Assembly (NCBI GenBank): GCA_032629725.1
Contig: JAFEVB010000015.1
Location: forward strand, 744,001 to 808,000
Length of the DNA stretch: 64,000 bases
From: Gremmenia infestans
Taxonomy: Eukaryota; Ascomycota; Leotiomycetes; Helotiales; Hamatocanthoscyphaceae
Reading direction: 5' to 3'
Shown: positions 11,198 through 22,798 of the stretch, in pieces
Numbering within the stretch: the first letter of the stretch is position 1
How the letters are laid out: each line of letters begins with the position of its first letter
The notes under the pieces: generated by a model
What the model was told of the DNA's origin: nothing
The model's input: the letters and a program-made list of their open reading frames with translations, nothing else
The model's database searches: none
Position numbers and translations under genes: made by a program

Positions 11198-11804
11198 TGT
11201 GTGTCTAAGTATGTGTTTTTGCAGGGAAATTGGATTGAGGTCTTGGCTGTGTCGTGTGTTATAAAGAGTCTCTGTTATACAGCCGGTGGGCGTGGTTTAC
11301 GTAGGTTAGTGAGATGCACAAGGCTGACCAAATCAGGTTGACTAAAGGGGTTTTGACTAAACTAGCACCTGCAACTGACATCCTCCTCCTTCTCCCGAAG
11401 CTTATTAGATGCCCGACTTGAATCTTGGCATTGTGAATTCCGAATGAGGGGACGAGGGGCGAGACTTGGGGTCAAGCCGAGGAGGTTGTTTGATTCGAGG
11501 GTAGCGAGGGCAGCGAGGTATTCCATTTTCAACGAGGGCTCTCATGTTATTGGTCCTTCTGCATCTTTGACCTTCCAGGAGTCGCCGAGATCAGGTGTAG
11601 GAGGTAGCTTGTTAAGTCCGATTTTATTCAAGCGACATTATAAAGGATACTCTCGCGGTAGACAGAAAAAGCGGCGCTATTTATTATCGACTTCCAAAGT
11701 CCAATTCCGCCTAGGACATTATAAAAAGGTGCCACCGAACCGGGATTTTTCCGAAAAGTATGAGTGGCTCATAGAACAGGCTCTGATATAGATCTAGGAG
11801 GAAG
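11198..11804. other. Intergenic with possible MITE relic
   Basis: The space upstream of the EthD-like remnant holds a 115-codon plus-strand ORF (11444-11791) with no family resemblance, rich in Arg/Ser, which I do not consider a gene. A MITE-like terminus is at 11661. Confidence 0.5.
11661..11757. mobile_element. Possible MITE relic, copy F
   Basis: The left end GTAGACAGAAAAAGCGGCGC matches the terminus of copies A-E. The expected right end is only roughly present (GGTGCCACCGAACCGGGATT), apparently disrupted by a small insertion. Length fits the family (~97 bp). Confidence 0.35.
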
Positions 11805-14663
11805 CTATTGATTCAACAAAGCGAAATTTATATCTCGCGCAGCAGCAATCCAATAATCAAGAGGCGCGTTCCACCAAGCTGGGCAAACATCAGGTGAATC
11901 TGGATGTCTAAGGGTCTGGAGAAGCGCTGAAGCACCGCGGACCAATTCCTGTCGAGTTGAATTAGATACTCTGTTATCGTACCCTGCTCTTAATATGACG
12001 AGGGCAGTGGATGTGAACAACTAGATAATTCAGGGTCAGCAATTGTTATTTGGAAGATTATTTGTAATATATGAGGCAGAAGCAAATTAACAGAATTGAA
12101 CATGGGTCTGGGAGAAAACATGAAGAGGTGGGAAGAGGCCGAAGGACTTACAGAAATACCTGCCACCTCATATGAGCGACTAGCTTTTTCCTCAAAATCA
12201 CTTCTACCCAATTCGTACAAGGTTTTGATTACAGCCAATTCTGTGTACTCTCTACCATCGTCGGTCGTTTGTATTGTTTGTTGCTCGGATGGGTTGAAAA
12301 CGAGTAGCCTAGAGAGCTCCAACCTTTTATCGATTGAGTTGATTTGTTTGGTGATCATGTCGCCTAATATGGGTTCGTTCGCAATCGTAGATGCGAGGAC
12401 TCGCCGAATCCGAGTATTAAAGACCCTCATGTTTCGATTTGAATGAACAAGCTGTTCATTTTCAACAAGATTAACATCGTCCCAGTTAGGAGAGAGTTTC
12501 TTCACAACTTTGGCATGCGCAATAGTCGCCAAATCCAGTAAGTAAAGTTGTTTGGTAGAAACAAATTTCAGGTCCGAAGCTGGAAGCGGTTTGTCACCTG
12601 AATTTGTGTTCAAAATGTTCTGCAACTCGGGAAAGCCTTTGAGGATTGCGTCCACATTTCCCTGAAATTGGTGTTCTGCCAGCCAGTATTCTTCTATCGC
12701 GCTCCGGAGCTTCATAGTCTTGTGTCAAAATTCGACTTCTCGACCTTCTGCAGGTGATAGATTAGCCAAAAGCAGCAACTCTTGCCAACGTGTTGTTGTT
12801 TCGCGCTTGTGTATGACTCGCTCTGGTTTCCCTTTACCGCCTTTTTTAGCTACAAAATTTCCGGTATCTTTGATTCCAACACCCAATTCCATCATCTGAA
12901 ACAGCTGGGATCCATATATTCTGACAGAGACTTGCCAGAAATGATCTTGATGAACATCCTCGAAAAACTTGACGGGGACAGGAAATGCATAGGTATCATT
13001 TGCCAAAAGATGAGTCAGTAAAACAGCGGATCCGGGATATGTTCTCTCTGCATCTTTAAATGTTGGAAAATTTGGCTCGACGACTATAGACGAGCGGAAA
13101 TTAGTGACTCGTAAGCTATTTGTTTTTCAGATGAGACAGAATGGTACAGGGAAGAAGAAATATTTGTAAACCTCGAAGCATATAAAATGAGGCGCTGGGG
13201 AAATCTGGTAACTCTTACAATATCCGAAACTGGGGTATGGGTTGTTTCTTGACATAGGGAAAATAAACGCCCCAAAAACACGATTCTCCATCGCCAGTCC
13301 TGATTCCATAATGCTGTCATCATCAAAATAAGGCTATAAATGATCAGCATGATTCTATCCTTCACGGGATGCACAGGCGAACCTCGAATTTGGCAAGCTC
13401 CGGACCATTGCCTGCAGCCTCGCTCTCAATTGCTATATATATTTCTCGGTCAGCAAATGCTCGTTCAAAAGTGCTTCAAGAGCAAACAGGGCAGAAGTAG
13501 CTAGATACGCAGTAATTAGATGGCCTTGAAGAAAAAATATCAAAAAAACATACAGGCGCCCAAATATGTGCGTTGCAAGGCTAAAAACTTGTCGGATGGA
13601 AAATAACCCCCCCACCCTTTTACCTACAGAGAAAAGATGCCAGAATGCATGTGTGCACTCATGTACAAGTATGCTCGCTATCCAGTATTCTAAGCCAAAT
13701 CTTACGGCATCCGGCAAATTATCCTGGAACAAGGGCTGAACAAATCCAACATCTAACAAGATCCATATCTCAGCAGCCTTTTCGCCATTTAAGATGAGGC
13801 CGGTCGTGTAGGCGTCCGACTTCTCAGACTCCTTACTTCTCTTGTCCGAAAAAAGCTCCAGTCTCAATTCTTTTCATTTCATCGTACAGAATATATTTTT
13901 CGTTGTTGTGTTCCGAGCGTCCCTGCTCCCAGTCGTTCGGTGCCCGAAAATGGAATGACTTCAGTTCATTTGACTTTTGTGAATCGGGACGGCCTTTTTT
14001 CCACTAAGTAGTATACTCTATTAGTATATCGTACGTACACGGGTGCCGGGGGGTACTAAAATAGAATGTGCTGATTTGAAAGAGTAATGCCACGAGAGAG
14101 TTGAGATTATGGTACACATACTGGAGGAATTCTTCGGGGATCTATTGGTCGCCGTTCACCATGCTTGAGCGTGTTGGTAATCTGATATTTTCGTCAGCAA
14201 TAGTGTGTAAAGAGACCAAAACCCCTACAAACATGTCCATTTGGGGCAATGAAAGCATGCGAGAAGCTATAATCAGACATGGCTGCAGGTTATCCCAGAC
14301 ATGCTCGTTTGTCGCTGACCAGTTGCCTGGTTTCAGTTTACCTATGCGATATCCGCTGAAATTAGTAGCATTGCCATCCCACCAGTTGTCTCTGTCTAAA
14401 AAAGGGATTATGAAGTTTTGGAGACTACTGGGCTTCAAGGGCAGCTCGCTAATGGACCCAATGTCTATCAGCTGCTGTGTTTTTAAACCGTAGAGCATTT
14501 CCCGTTGGAAATCTTGTGTTTGCAGTTCAAGCTTTAGCTGATCTGTAGTTGGATGGTTTTGAGCGCCCAGAAGAGGAGGAACGGGCTTGACAGGGGTGAA
14601 ACCGCTTTTACGCCTCTGCCACGTAGGAGCACCTCCATATCTGATTGCCCATTGTGATCCCAT
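11805..14663 (-). pseudogene. HExxH zinc-metallopeptidase-like gene, multi-exon, with disabling lesions
   Basis: A long minus-strand gene starts at ATG 14663 (MGSQWAIRYGGAPTW). Coding blocks connect well: 14663 to ~14160, 14003 to ~13560 (acceptor CTTAG), then an exon with TFERAFADREIYIA, exons to ~13210 and ~13110, the block 13006-12170 with donor GTAAGT, and the last exon 12019-11805. The block at about 13670-13640 reads WIASILVHECTHAFW, with HECTH a classic zinc HExxH motif, so a metallopeptidase fold is likely; substrate unknown. Three problems are visible. A TAG at 14142 stops exon 1 unless a weak GTGAAC donor at 14159 is used. One extra A in an A-run near 13875 shifts the frame inside KYILYDEMK/ELRLELF. 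An in-frame TGA at 12725 interrupts continuous coding sequence (REVEF stop HKTMKLRSAIEEYW). An alternative is two adjacent genes split at 12720. Confidence 0.55.
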
Positions 14664-15331
14664 AGCTACGTAAAATTGAAATAGGCAAGTAGGCCTTGAA
14701 ATAGTTGAATATTTGCGGCGAGTGACATGCAAAACTGTACTATGCCAAGTAATTGTCTGGGAAAAGAGGAGGTCAAGTGGAGGACAAAAGCATAGAGTGT
14801 GAAACTGAACAAAGCGGGAATTTTTAGCATCTTTGTCCTTGACATCGATGGCTGGCAATTTGATCGCATTTGATCATGTATGTACCTATTGTCCGTTTGC
14901 GCTACTTTATAGTAATGCCTTTGGCTCGTCAACCCAAAGCTTGTTTTGAGGCTATGAAGATTGTCCACCATGTCATGGTCGTTATATAGACGGTGTATCC
15001 TCATACCCTCCGGTCCATCAGCTCTTTATAAAAGCCACTGTATTTGAATGGCCACAATGGATTTGGTATTGACGGATCTAACAAATGCAAAGGTGTATAT
15101 GGGTAATGGAAATACCCAGCGCACGCCTTAATGCCTGTCGCTCGGTGCCTAGGTGGACGCGAACTGTAAGAAGTCTCACAGCTTGCGAGATTCTCTACTT
15201 CGTACTTCACATATGGTAATCCTTAGTTGCGCAAGTGGGTGAAGCAAATGAAACGTAGGTAAGGTTAAATATAGTCCAGCCTTGTGGTGACACGCGAGTG
15301 CCGATGATCATAAGGTCTGGTAGGTATGTAA

Positions 15332-15363
15332 GTAGAGAGAGAGATAGAGAGAGAGAAAGAGAG
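15332..15363. repeat. GAGA microsatellite
   Basis: Imperfect (GA)n run of about 32 bp with single T or A interruptions. Confidence 0.85.
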
Positions 15364-15396
15364 CGATATTCGTCTTCTATGGAGAACAATAGAGGG

Positions 15397-15408
15397 CACG
15401 TGCACGTG
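15397..15408. promoter_or_regulatory. Tandem CACGTG E-boxes
   Basis: Two palindromic CACGTG hexamers directly abut (CACGTGCACGTG). This is the core bound by bHLH factors of the Cbf1/Pho4/SREBP-like type in fungi. Location upstream of exportin-T makes a promoter role plausible, but nothing proves it. Confidence 0.35.
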
Positions 15409-15837
15409 GGGCTCTAGTGCTAAAAATTTACCGACCCTTGCTGTACCTGATTTGATTTGGTGGTGGGGTTGTTGTCCAGCGTGCATCTGAATCAACACTT
15501 CAAGCCTTCCATTCACTGCGGAGCCAACTGCCAACCTTGAGCTACGAGTATTCTCTTTCCTGCCTCGAAACACCCAAATCTTGTAGCTTCCAGAATCTCG
15601 TTCAATCTTCTCTTAGCCGTTAGCCAGCAACTAGACGTCTACTAGAAGCACCACAGATATCGTCACCGCACCGTTGCCCTCCCGCTGAAAAATATGACCT
15701 TATGACTTGATAGCGAGTCTCGAAGCATGATCTATACAACCTCTCTGCTTCTGCCATTCTCCTAGCAGTGGAAGACGACATCTGCAGGGCAGAATTACAA
15801 CCGTCTTGCAGATCAAGACCTCTGGAAGCAAGCAGTC

Positions 15838-18800
15838 ATGGAGACCCAGGTGAGTCCGCACTTCGTTCACCGGCCTCCTATGACGGGGCAACGATTTCAG
15901 CTTACATTTGAATTTCCCCTCGAACCCCGAAAACTGACTCTCTGTCATCTGCCAGGTCTTGAATGCCATAGAAATCGCCTCGAATCCTACTTCAGACCAA
16001 AGCCTCAACCTACAAGCTATCAATTTTATTCAGGAGCTCAGGTCAAACGCATCTGGCCGTCAGGCATGCCTCTCCCTCTTTACAAGAACACCAAAATGCT
16101 CCGAGGTGGTCCGTTTAGTATCCCTAGACGTCGTCAATAATGCCATCCAAGCAGAGCAATTTGAAGATCAAAGTTTAAGTCATGTAAAGGAATCTCTTCT
16201 GGAATATATCAGACGTGCATATGGGTCTGGCAGCCGGGACGATGTCGACTCACCAGGCCTTCAGAACAAACTTACACAGACCTTGACCTTTCTCTTCATA
16301 TCGATGTACAAGAATGGTTGGGAAGGGTTTCTGGACGATTTCTTAGCCTTGACCAGCCTGCAGAATAACGGATCGAGGGATAACATTGTTGGAATTGCCC
16401 TATATCTTCGACTCCTAAGCTCTATCCACGACGAAATTGCCGACGTTATGCTGTCTCGTCCCACCTCTGAAACGCGGCGCAACACCGAGTTGAAAGATCT
16501 ACTACGAGCACGGGACGTTCAGAAAGTTACGACTTCTTGGCAAGAAATCCTCGCGCAGTGGGCAGGTCGGGATGACGGGATAATAGAGATGAATCTCAAA
16601 GTCGTAGGCAAATGGGTTAGCTGGATTGATATATCCTTGATTGTTAACGAAGAGACATTGAACCTCCTTTTCCAGCTCGCTGGCCGCCCTAACCCTTCTA
16701 ACAGGGAGGATAGAGTGCGGAACGCCGCTATTGATACCTTCACAGAGATTGTGGCTAAAAAGATGAAGCCATCAGATAAGATGAACATGGTCATTTTCTT
16801 GAACTTGGGACAAGTTGTTTCTCAGCTTATTGCTAGCCCGGCACTTCATGATCTACGTACCACATCTAATTATGATACTGATCTCGCCGAAGCTGTTGCA
16901 AAACTTGTCAACAACGTCGTCTTTGATGTTGTGAAGGTACTTGAAGATGCTCAGGTGGATGCTGAGACGAGAGCAAGAGCAGAGCAGCTTATCCAGTCTT
17001 TCCTCCCTCTTCTTCTACGATTCTTTTCAGACGAATACGATGAAATTTGCTCGACAGTTATACCATCTCTGACCGATCTTCTCACATTCTTACGCAAAGC
17101 GAAGCCAATCCCACCTGCATACTCTGCGATGCTGACACCTATTCTCAATGCTATTGTTCAGAAGATGAGGTATGATGAAACTTCAAGTTGGGGAAACGAG
17201 GACGAACAAACCGACGAGGCAGAATTCCAGGAACTGAGAAAGAGGTTGCAAATCTTGCAGAAGTCGGTTGCTGCTGTGGATGAAGCACTCTACATTGACA
17301 TTTTGAGCAATGTCATTGGAAATACTTTCCAAAGACTCGACCAACAAGGCGGCCAGATGGATTGGAGAGATCTTGATCTCGCCCTCCACGAGATGTATCT
17401 ATTTGGTGAGCTTACGCTGCCAAACGGAGGTCTCTATGCAAAAAGCCGACCCTCAGGCGTTGCCGCTGAGCGCTTAATCGTCATGATGTCGAAAATGGTT
17501 GAGTCTGGTAAGACTGTCGTAGGTCTGTCGTAAATAAGATTTGCTAACAATTGAAAGGGATCGCTTCCTTCGCTCATCCGGCAATTCAACTACAGTATAT
17601 GGAAATCTGCGTCAGATATTGTACCTTCTTCGAGAACCAAACCGGATATGTACCTCAGGTACTGGAGCATTTTGTCCGGCTTGTCCACCATGGGCATAGC
17701 AGAGTCCGGACACGCTCTTGGTATCTTTTCTATAGATTTGTAAAACACTTGCGAGCTCATCTGGGCAACGTTGCAGAAACTGTCATTCAGTCTATCAGCG
17801 ATCTTCTGCCCATTAAAGCTGAGCTTCCGAGTGAAAGTAGCGCTGATGATGATATGTCGTCCGATCAAAGCGACCACTCTGCAGATGCGGCGTTTACTGG
17901 ACAACTCTACCTCTTCGAGGCTATTGGCTGCATCTCATCGACCTCAACAATTCCTGTGGAGAAACAGGTTCTTTACGCACGAAGTATTTTGGAGCCTCTT
18001 TTCTCTGACATCCAACGTACTCTACCATCAGCATCGTCCGGCGACGCCCAGGCGACCTTGCAAATCCACCACATAATCATGGCGCTGGGAACTTTGGCGC
18101 ATGGATTCTCAGACTGGACCCCTGGAAATGCTGCAACGGCACATCTGGCGCCCATGAAGGAGGTATCAGAGGAGTTTAATCGCGCCGCAGAAGCCATTCT
18201 GATTGCACTTGAAGCCCTCAGAGTTTCCTTCGACGTACGCACAGCCGCCAGAGCATCCTTTACCAGATTAATGGGTGTTCTGGGTATTGGAATGTTACCA
18301 CTTCTCCCTCGCTGGATCGATGGCTTACTATCTCAAAGCTCTTCCAAAGACGAGATGGCTATGTTCCTTCGCTTATTAGACCAGGTGGTTTTCGGCTTTA
18401 AGAAAGAGATATATTCCGTCCTAGACTCTCTTCTCACTCCACTCCTACAAAGAGTCTTTGCAGGCCTAGCCGAACCAATTACTGGAACCGACGACGAAAT
18501 CCAACTTGCCGAGCTTCGACGAGAATATCTGACATTCGTCCAGATTATTTTGAACGAAGGCCTCGGAGCTATCCTCGTCAGCGACTCGAACCAACAATTC
18601 TTCGAGCCTCTTATCATCTCCGTCACTACATTAGCAAAAACTGTCAATCCAGACACCGGCAACCTTTCCGCCAGCCGACTCGCTTTCTCAGTACTTACCC
18701 GAATGGCCGACCTCTGGGGTGGTCCCAACATCGCAATCATCTCCCCACAACCAATGCCCTCTATCCCTCCATCTCCCGCATTTCCAGGTTTCGACCGCTT

Positions 18801-19080
18801 CCTCATAGAACGTTTCCACCCTATCTGTTGGGAAGTTTTACGAGACCCGCAATTTAGACCAGTTACGGATGCGCAGATCAAGCAGGTTCTGAACGAAATC
18901 GCGGGTTTGGAACAAACTATTTACACTAAAACCGGTGACATGTTTCTGCAACATTTGCAGGGTTCCTTCTTCCCAGCCATGGGTATCGACGGCACGGATT
19001 TCATCAAAGCGATGACGACGTCCGCAGACCGCAAAGGACTTTCTGGATTCTTGCAGAGGTTCTTGAAACATAATGGTTGA
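15838..19080 (+). CDS. LOS1: Exportin-T, tRNA exportin (LOS1/XPOT)
   Basis: Three exons: 15838-15849, 15956-17507 and 17558-19080, giving 1028 aa (human XPOT 962, yeast Los1 1100). The first exon is a 12-nt micro-exon coding METQ; the 106-nt intron ends GCCAG and leads into VLNAIEIASNP, the usual start of exportin-T. The second intron is 50 nt with branch GCTAACA. The N-terminal ~150 residues match the Xpo1/importin-beta-like region (VRLVSLDVVNNAI, LTQTLTFLFISMYKNGWEGF). The remainder is a run of helical HEAT-type repeats, including QYMEICVRYCTFFE and SRVRTRSWYLFYRFVKHL, which are characteristic of the family. Exportin-T carries mature tRNA out of the nucleus with Ran-GTP. The only gap-free alternative start would lack the conserved METQVL start. 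The gene is divergent from the decayed metallopeptidase-like gene. Confidence 0.95.
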
Positions 19081-20641
19081 ATAAGATATGGTATGATGCG
19101 AAGAAGGTTGTGTTTATGATGCATGCATATAATGAGGCGTTTTGCGGAGGTCAATACCATGTCAACGAAAGATACTTACCGCAAGGATTTGGGTTCGGTG
19201 GGCGGAGGGTCATTTGAGTGGGCAGAGAGCCCTTCAAAGTCAGCAAAAGAATAGGTAGCTAAATCAAGGACTAGATAAATACAATTCCCATTTGGAATAC
19301 ACAAAGCTGTTATAATGATGCCGAGAGCACAAATATACATGCCGCAATATTGCCATCCCGTAGCCATATCCCCACCCCTCGAAAGAATGCTCGATCTCTC
19401 ACTTCATCTAGCAGATTGGAGTACAGACAGAAGAATATCCAACTTAAGACCACGACCAAAACTAAACCAAACCAAAAATTATAATGTGTGGTATGTTGGA
19501 GGTGGCCATGCATGGATGGATAATTTCAGAAGAGGGTGAAGCAAGCAATGGCCATCTTACTCCCTAGTCGATGTCGAATGCCTCTTTGCAGAAGCAGAAA
19601 CAGAAGCGAGGACTGGATTTAAGAAGAAGTCGTGGCTCATTGAGGGATCTTTGCGGATCGTAGCCAGGGAAGAAGGACTCAGCAAGAAGTCGAGGCTCAT
19701 GACTTGAGGTGGGGTGCTAGATGCCGTAGCTGGAGCTGGACTCAGCAAGAAGTCAATGTCCATCTTGAGAGGGATTCTTGCTAATTGCTGTAATGGAGAT
19801 GGATGATGGTGTTGCGTGCGACTTAATAGCTATTCGAGAATTCAGTCAGTAATTGACAGATGAATGTATATATGGTACCGAAAACCCCACCAGCAATGAT
19901 GAGTTTGATGAAGCGGCTTCTTACCAGTGGTTTTCTTTTTCAAGTAACTGAGTTCCAAGAGACAAGGACAAGAAATGGGATAACAATTGTGCGCTGGGTT
20001 GTGGTTTTCTTTTGGACCCTGAAAGGGCTAACCTGAACAGAATTAGTTGGTGGGTAGTTGGAGTTTGGACTGAAGTCACTTACCGAACCGAATAGAATGA
20101 TACAAGAAGACAATAGTCTCACAGATGAAAAGGCTCTTAGTTTGAAATGTGTGATGAGTGGTAAAATAGAAAGTGTGTAGGGGAGGACGAGAAGTTGTTT
20201 GTAATATCATAGATAATAAGAAAACACGGTGGAAACGTGCAAATTGTAACTTTTGTAGTTCGGTGTGATGTGTGGTGCTTTGTGACGTCTTGCCCTTACG
20301 AGTGTGGTAAAATATGATGGCAGGCGCTGCTCTGACACTCCGACAACTACCTCCGACAACCACCTCCGTCAAGACCAAACCTAACAAGTTAACAATGGTA
20401 CCAGAATTGCATCTTAGCTTTGAATTCGACATAGGGTACTTGAAGATATTCTCAAAAGCCTATAAATTCAAGTGTGGGAATTCTTCCAAAGGGGGAAAGA
20501 GTGACAAAACGGAAAGACAGAAGCACTGGAAGCCAACCGCCAAAACATCACAAGGAGAAGACGAAGTAATGCGGGTAAGTACAAGCACCTAGGTGAGTGT
20601 AACTTGGAGACTTTCAATATATATCAGCCATCGACTTTTTT
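19081..20641. other. Intergenic between exportin-T and LEU2, with one small repeat ORF
   Basis: Contains the 3' ends of two convergent genes. Apart from the triple-repeat ORF at 19557-19763 only short, non-coding-like ORFs are present. Confidence 0.5.
19557..19763 (-). CDS. Candidate 68-aa microprotein of three internal repeats
   Basis: The ORF starts at ATG 19763 and consists of three units of about 20 aa, each opening with Met and a similar core: MDIDFLLSP, MSLDFLLSP and MSHDFFLNP. The underlying DNA repeats (AGCAAGAAGTC on the plus strand) lie about 60-63 bp apart. The protein level is better conserved than would be expected of a chance repeat, since hydrophobic positions and the final Pro are kept. 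It may be a true microprotein, an exon of an unannotated gene, or the remains of a larger Ser/Pro-rich regulator. No family recognised. Confidence 0.35.
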   Translation of the reverse strand: MDIDFLLSPAPATASSTPPQVMSLDFLLSPSSLATIRKDPSMSHDFFLNPVLASVSASAKRHSTSTRE

Positions 20642-21967
20642 TTACTTGAGCTCACTTAGAACTTTCTTCAACTCCTCTGCAACCGCATCACCAACCTCCG
20701 AGGTGCTCGAAGTGCCACCAATATCCTTCGTCCGAATTCCCCTCTCAATCGTTCTTCGGACTGCCTCCTCCACAGCCTTGGATTCGGCGGGCAGGTGAAG
20801 CGAGTAGTTTAGCATCATGGCCACGGACAGGATCGTTCCTACCGGATTGACGAGTCCTTGACCCGAGATGTCAGGTGCAGATCCTGGGCTCGTCATTAGT
20901 TGAGATATCGCAAGATAAAGGGAAGGAGCTTACCGTGAATTGGCTCATAGATACCATTGCACTTGCTCTTTCCATCCGGAATACCGCTCAAACTTGCACT
21001 AGGAAGCAGACCAATGCTTCCGGGAATTACGCTCGCCTCGTCACTGATGATATCCCCAAATAAATTGCTCGTCACCACAATCCCGTTAAGCGCTCGTGGG
21101 TTCTTCACCATGAGCATAGCAGCGCTATCAATCAAATGATGGCCGATTTTCAACTGCGGGAACTCATTGGCCATAACCTCAGTGACGACTTTCCGCCATA
21201 ATCTGCTCGTGGCGAGAACGTTCGCCTTGTCCAAACTCCATACTGGCAGAGGGGGATCATGCTGCAGAGCCAAATGAGCACCAAGCCTTGTGATGCGTTC
21301 GATTTCAGGGCGAGAATAAGGTTCCACATCCCACGCGATTCCATCACCATCATCCTCTTTCCGGTCGCCAAAATAAATACCCCCAGTAAGTTCCCGAATG
21401 ATATTGAAATCCGTACCGCGACATACCTCAGCCTTCAGCGGCGAGATATCAACGAGGGATTCGGAAGCAAAATTACAGGGCCGTAGGTTGCCAAATGTGC
21501 CCATATTCTTTCGGAGTGCGAGGAGGCCTTGTTCCGGTCGTACCTTCCCCGTCCCCCATTTAGGTCCACCGATTGCACCGAGCAGTACGGCATCTGCGGC
21601 TTTAGCAGCTTCGAGGGCTTTTGAAGTGAGGGGCTCGCCGGTGGCATCAATTGAAGCCTATTTCAATATCAGATTCCGTCGGTGAAAAGATGAATATATA
21701 CTTACGCCGCCGAGCAAATGTTCTTGGAAATTGAATTTTCCAGCACCTGGCCGAGCAGCCTCAACGACCTTGAGAATCTAGCACAACAATCAGCTTCTAG
21801 ATTCCCATCCCTCGTACGTTCGGAGCTCCTCATACCTTGACAGCTTCTTTCACAACCTACCATTCCATACGTTAGCAAGCTCCTATGAAGCCATTGAGGA
21901 GGAACTGAAGCTTTACCTCGGGACCGCAATGGTCGCCAGCAAAGACGACGATATTATGAGTTGCCAT
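20642..21967 (-). CDS. LEU2: 3-isopropylmalate dehydrogenase (LEU2)
   Basis: Five exons: 21967-21917, 21856-21836, 21777-21706, 21657-20934 and 20883-20642, with introns of 60, 58, 48 and 50 nt. They give 369 aa, typical of fungal LEU2. Exon 2 is a 21-nt micro-exon (VVKEAVK). Recognised motifs are VVFAGDHCGPE at the N-terminus, LLGAIGGPKWGTG, RPEQGLLALRK, the Tyr-bearing loop ELTGGIYFGDRKE, the Lys-containing WSLDKANVLATSRLWR, and NLFGDIISDEASVIPGSIGLLPSAS with the metal-binding Asp residues, followed by YEPIHGSAPDISGQG. The enzyme oxidises and decarboxylates 3-isopropylmalate to 2-oxoisocaproate with NAD+ in leucine synthesis. Its promoter (21968 onward) contains an everted CCG-N5-CGG near 22051, of zinc-cluster type but not the exact N4 spacing known for Leu3. 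Confidence 0.97.
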
Positions 21968-22798
21968 TTTGTGTAGCTTCAAAAGTTTAGAGTTGTACAG
22001 TATGAAGATGTGGGGGATAAGATGATGTTTTTATTGACCCCGCGCTTCCGATTCTCGGAGACACACTTAAATGCCGATCGTGCGACTTGAGTGCAGTACA
22101 GTACCGAGCTATGCGCGGTTGCGGTGTATATTTCAGAACAACAGGGCAAAATAAATCATTTTTGAGAGGTTAGATTCAACTAGCTGATATCTTGATGGTT
22201 TCTGATCAGCCTTGTACTGGATAAAAGATGCCAATTATTCCAGGTCGAGTGGCACATCCAAGAGCGCCCAAAATAAATGTCGCTTTTTCTTAAGATATTT
22301 CCTAATCAGTCACTACTATACCTACCTACCCGTGCATGTCTCCATACTGTCAATGAGTACCTAGGTATAAACCAAATGGGATAATTCTGCCGAAATCTCT
22401 ATTTTCATGCAAGATATTGCCCACATACTATTGCTATCCTAACTCGCCTGCCTATTGCGTGACCATGTGCGACGCTATGCTTTGATGTGCTATGCTGTGC
22501 TGGTGCATCATATTCGACTATTTTACATACAGAAGAAGGGTATCAAACGACAAAAGAAAGTCTGTGATGCAAGGCAATGTGATATGGGGTAATAATCGTC
22601 TGGTTCAGTCCTCTTCGTATCTTCATATCGAAGAATCATCTTTGGACGTGTGCTACGTATGTCATTTTGGGCTTCGTGAATATGCGTGGGGGTGTTAGTG
22701 AGAAGGTAGGAGAGGTTTGAGCGTTTGTCGGGGGTTAGTGGTCGTCGTGTTAGGGAAACCATGACTTCCATTGTCTGGATGGTCGGTGGAGGGTGCCT
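21968..22798. promoter_or_regulatory. LEU2 promoter and 3' end of the PHD gene
   Basis: No gene seen in these 830 bp. A GTACTGTAC-like motif (GCAGTACAGTACCGA) lies near 22093, and a CCG-N5-CGG everted repeat near 22051. Confidence 0.45.

Larger units (their letters stand above)
14664..15837. promoter_or_regulatory. Divergent intergenic region upstream of exportin-T
   Basis: No gene seen. It contains a purine microsatellite (GAGA tract, about 15332-15363) and, just beside it, two abutting CACGTG E-boxes at 15397-15408, about 430 bp before the exportin start codon. Confidence 0.45.

Noticed and set aside
11444..11791. 115-codon plus-strand ORF in the decayed block
   Set aside because: Contains most of a MITE-like sequence, no family features, basic low-complexity composition.
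20076..20432. 118-codon minus-strand ORF upstream of exportin/LEU2 gap
   Set aside because: Low-complexity Ser/Thr/His-rich, no splice or domain support.
22051..22061. CCG-N5-CGG everted repeat as a Leu3 site in the LEU2 promoter
   Set aside because: Known Leu3 sites have 4-bp spacing; with N5 the claim would be over-read, so it is only mentioned as a zinc-cluster type motif.
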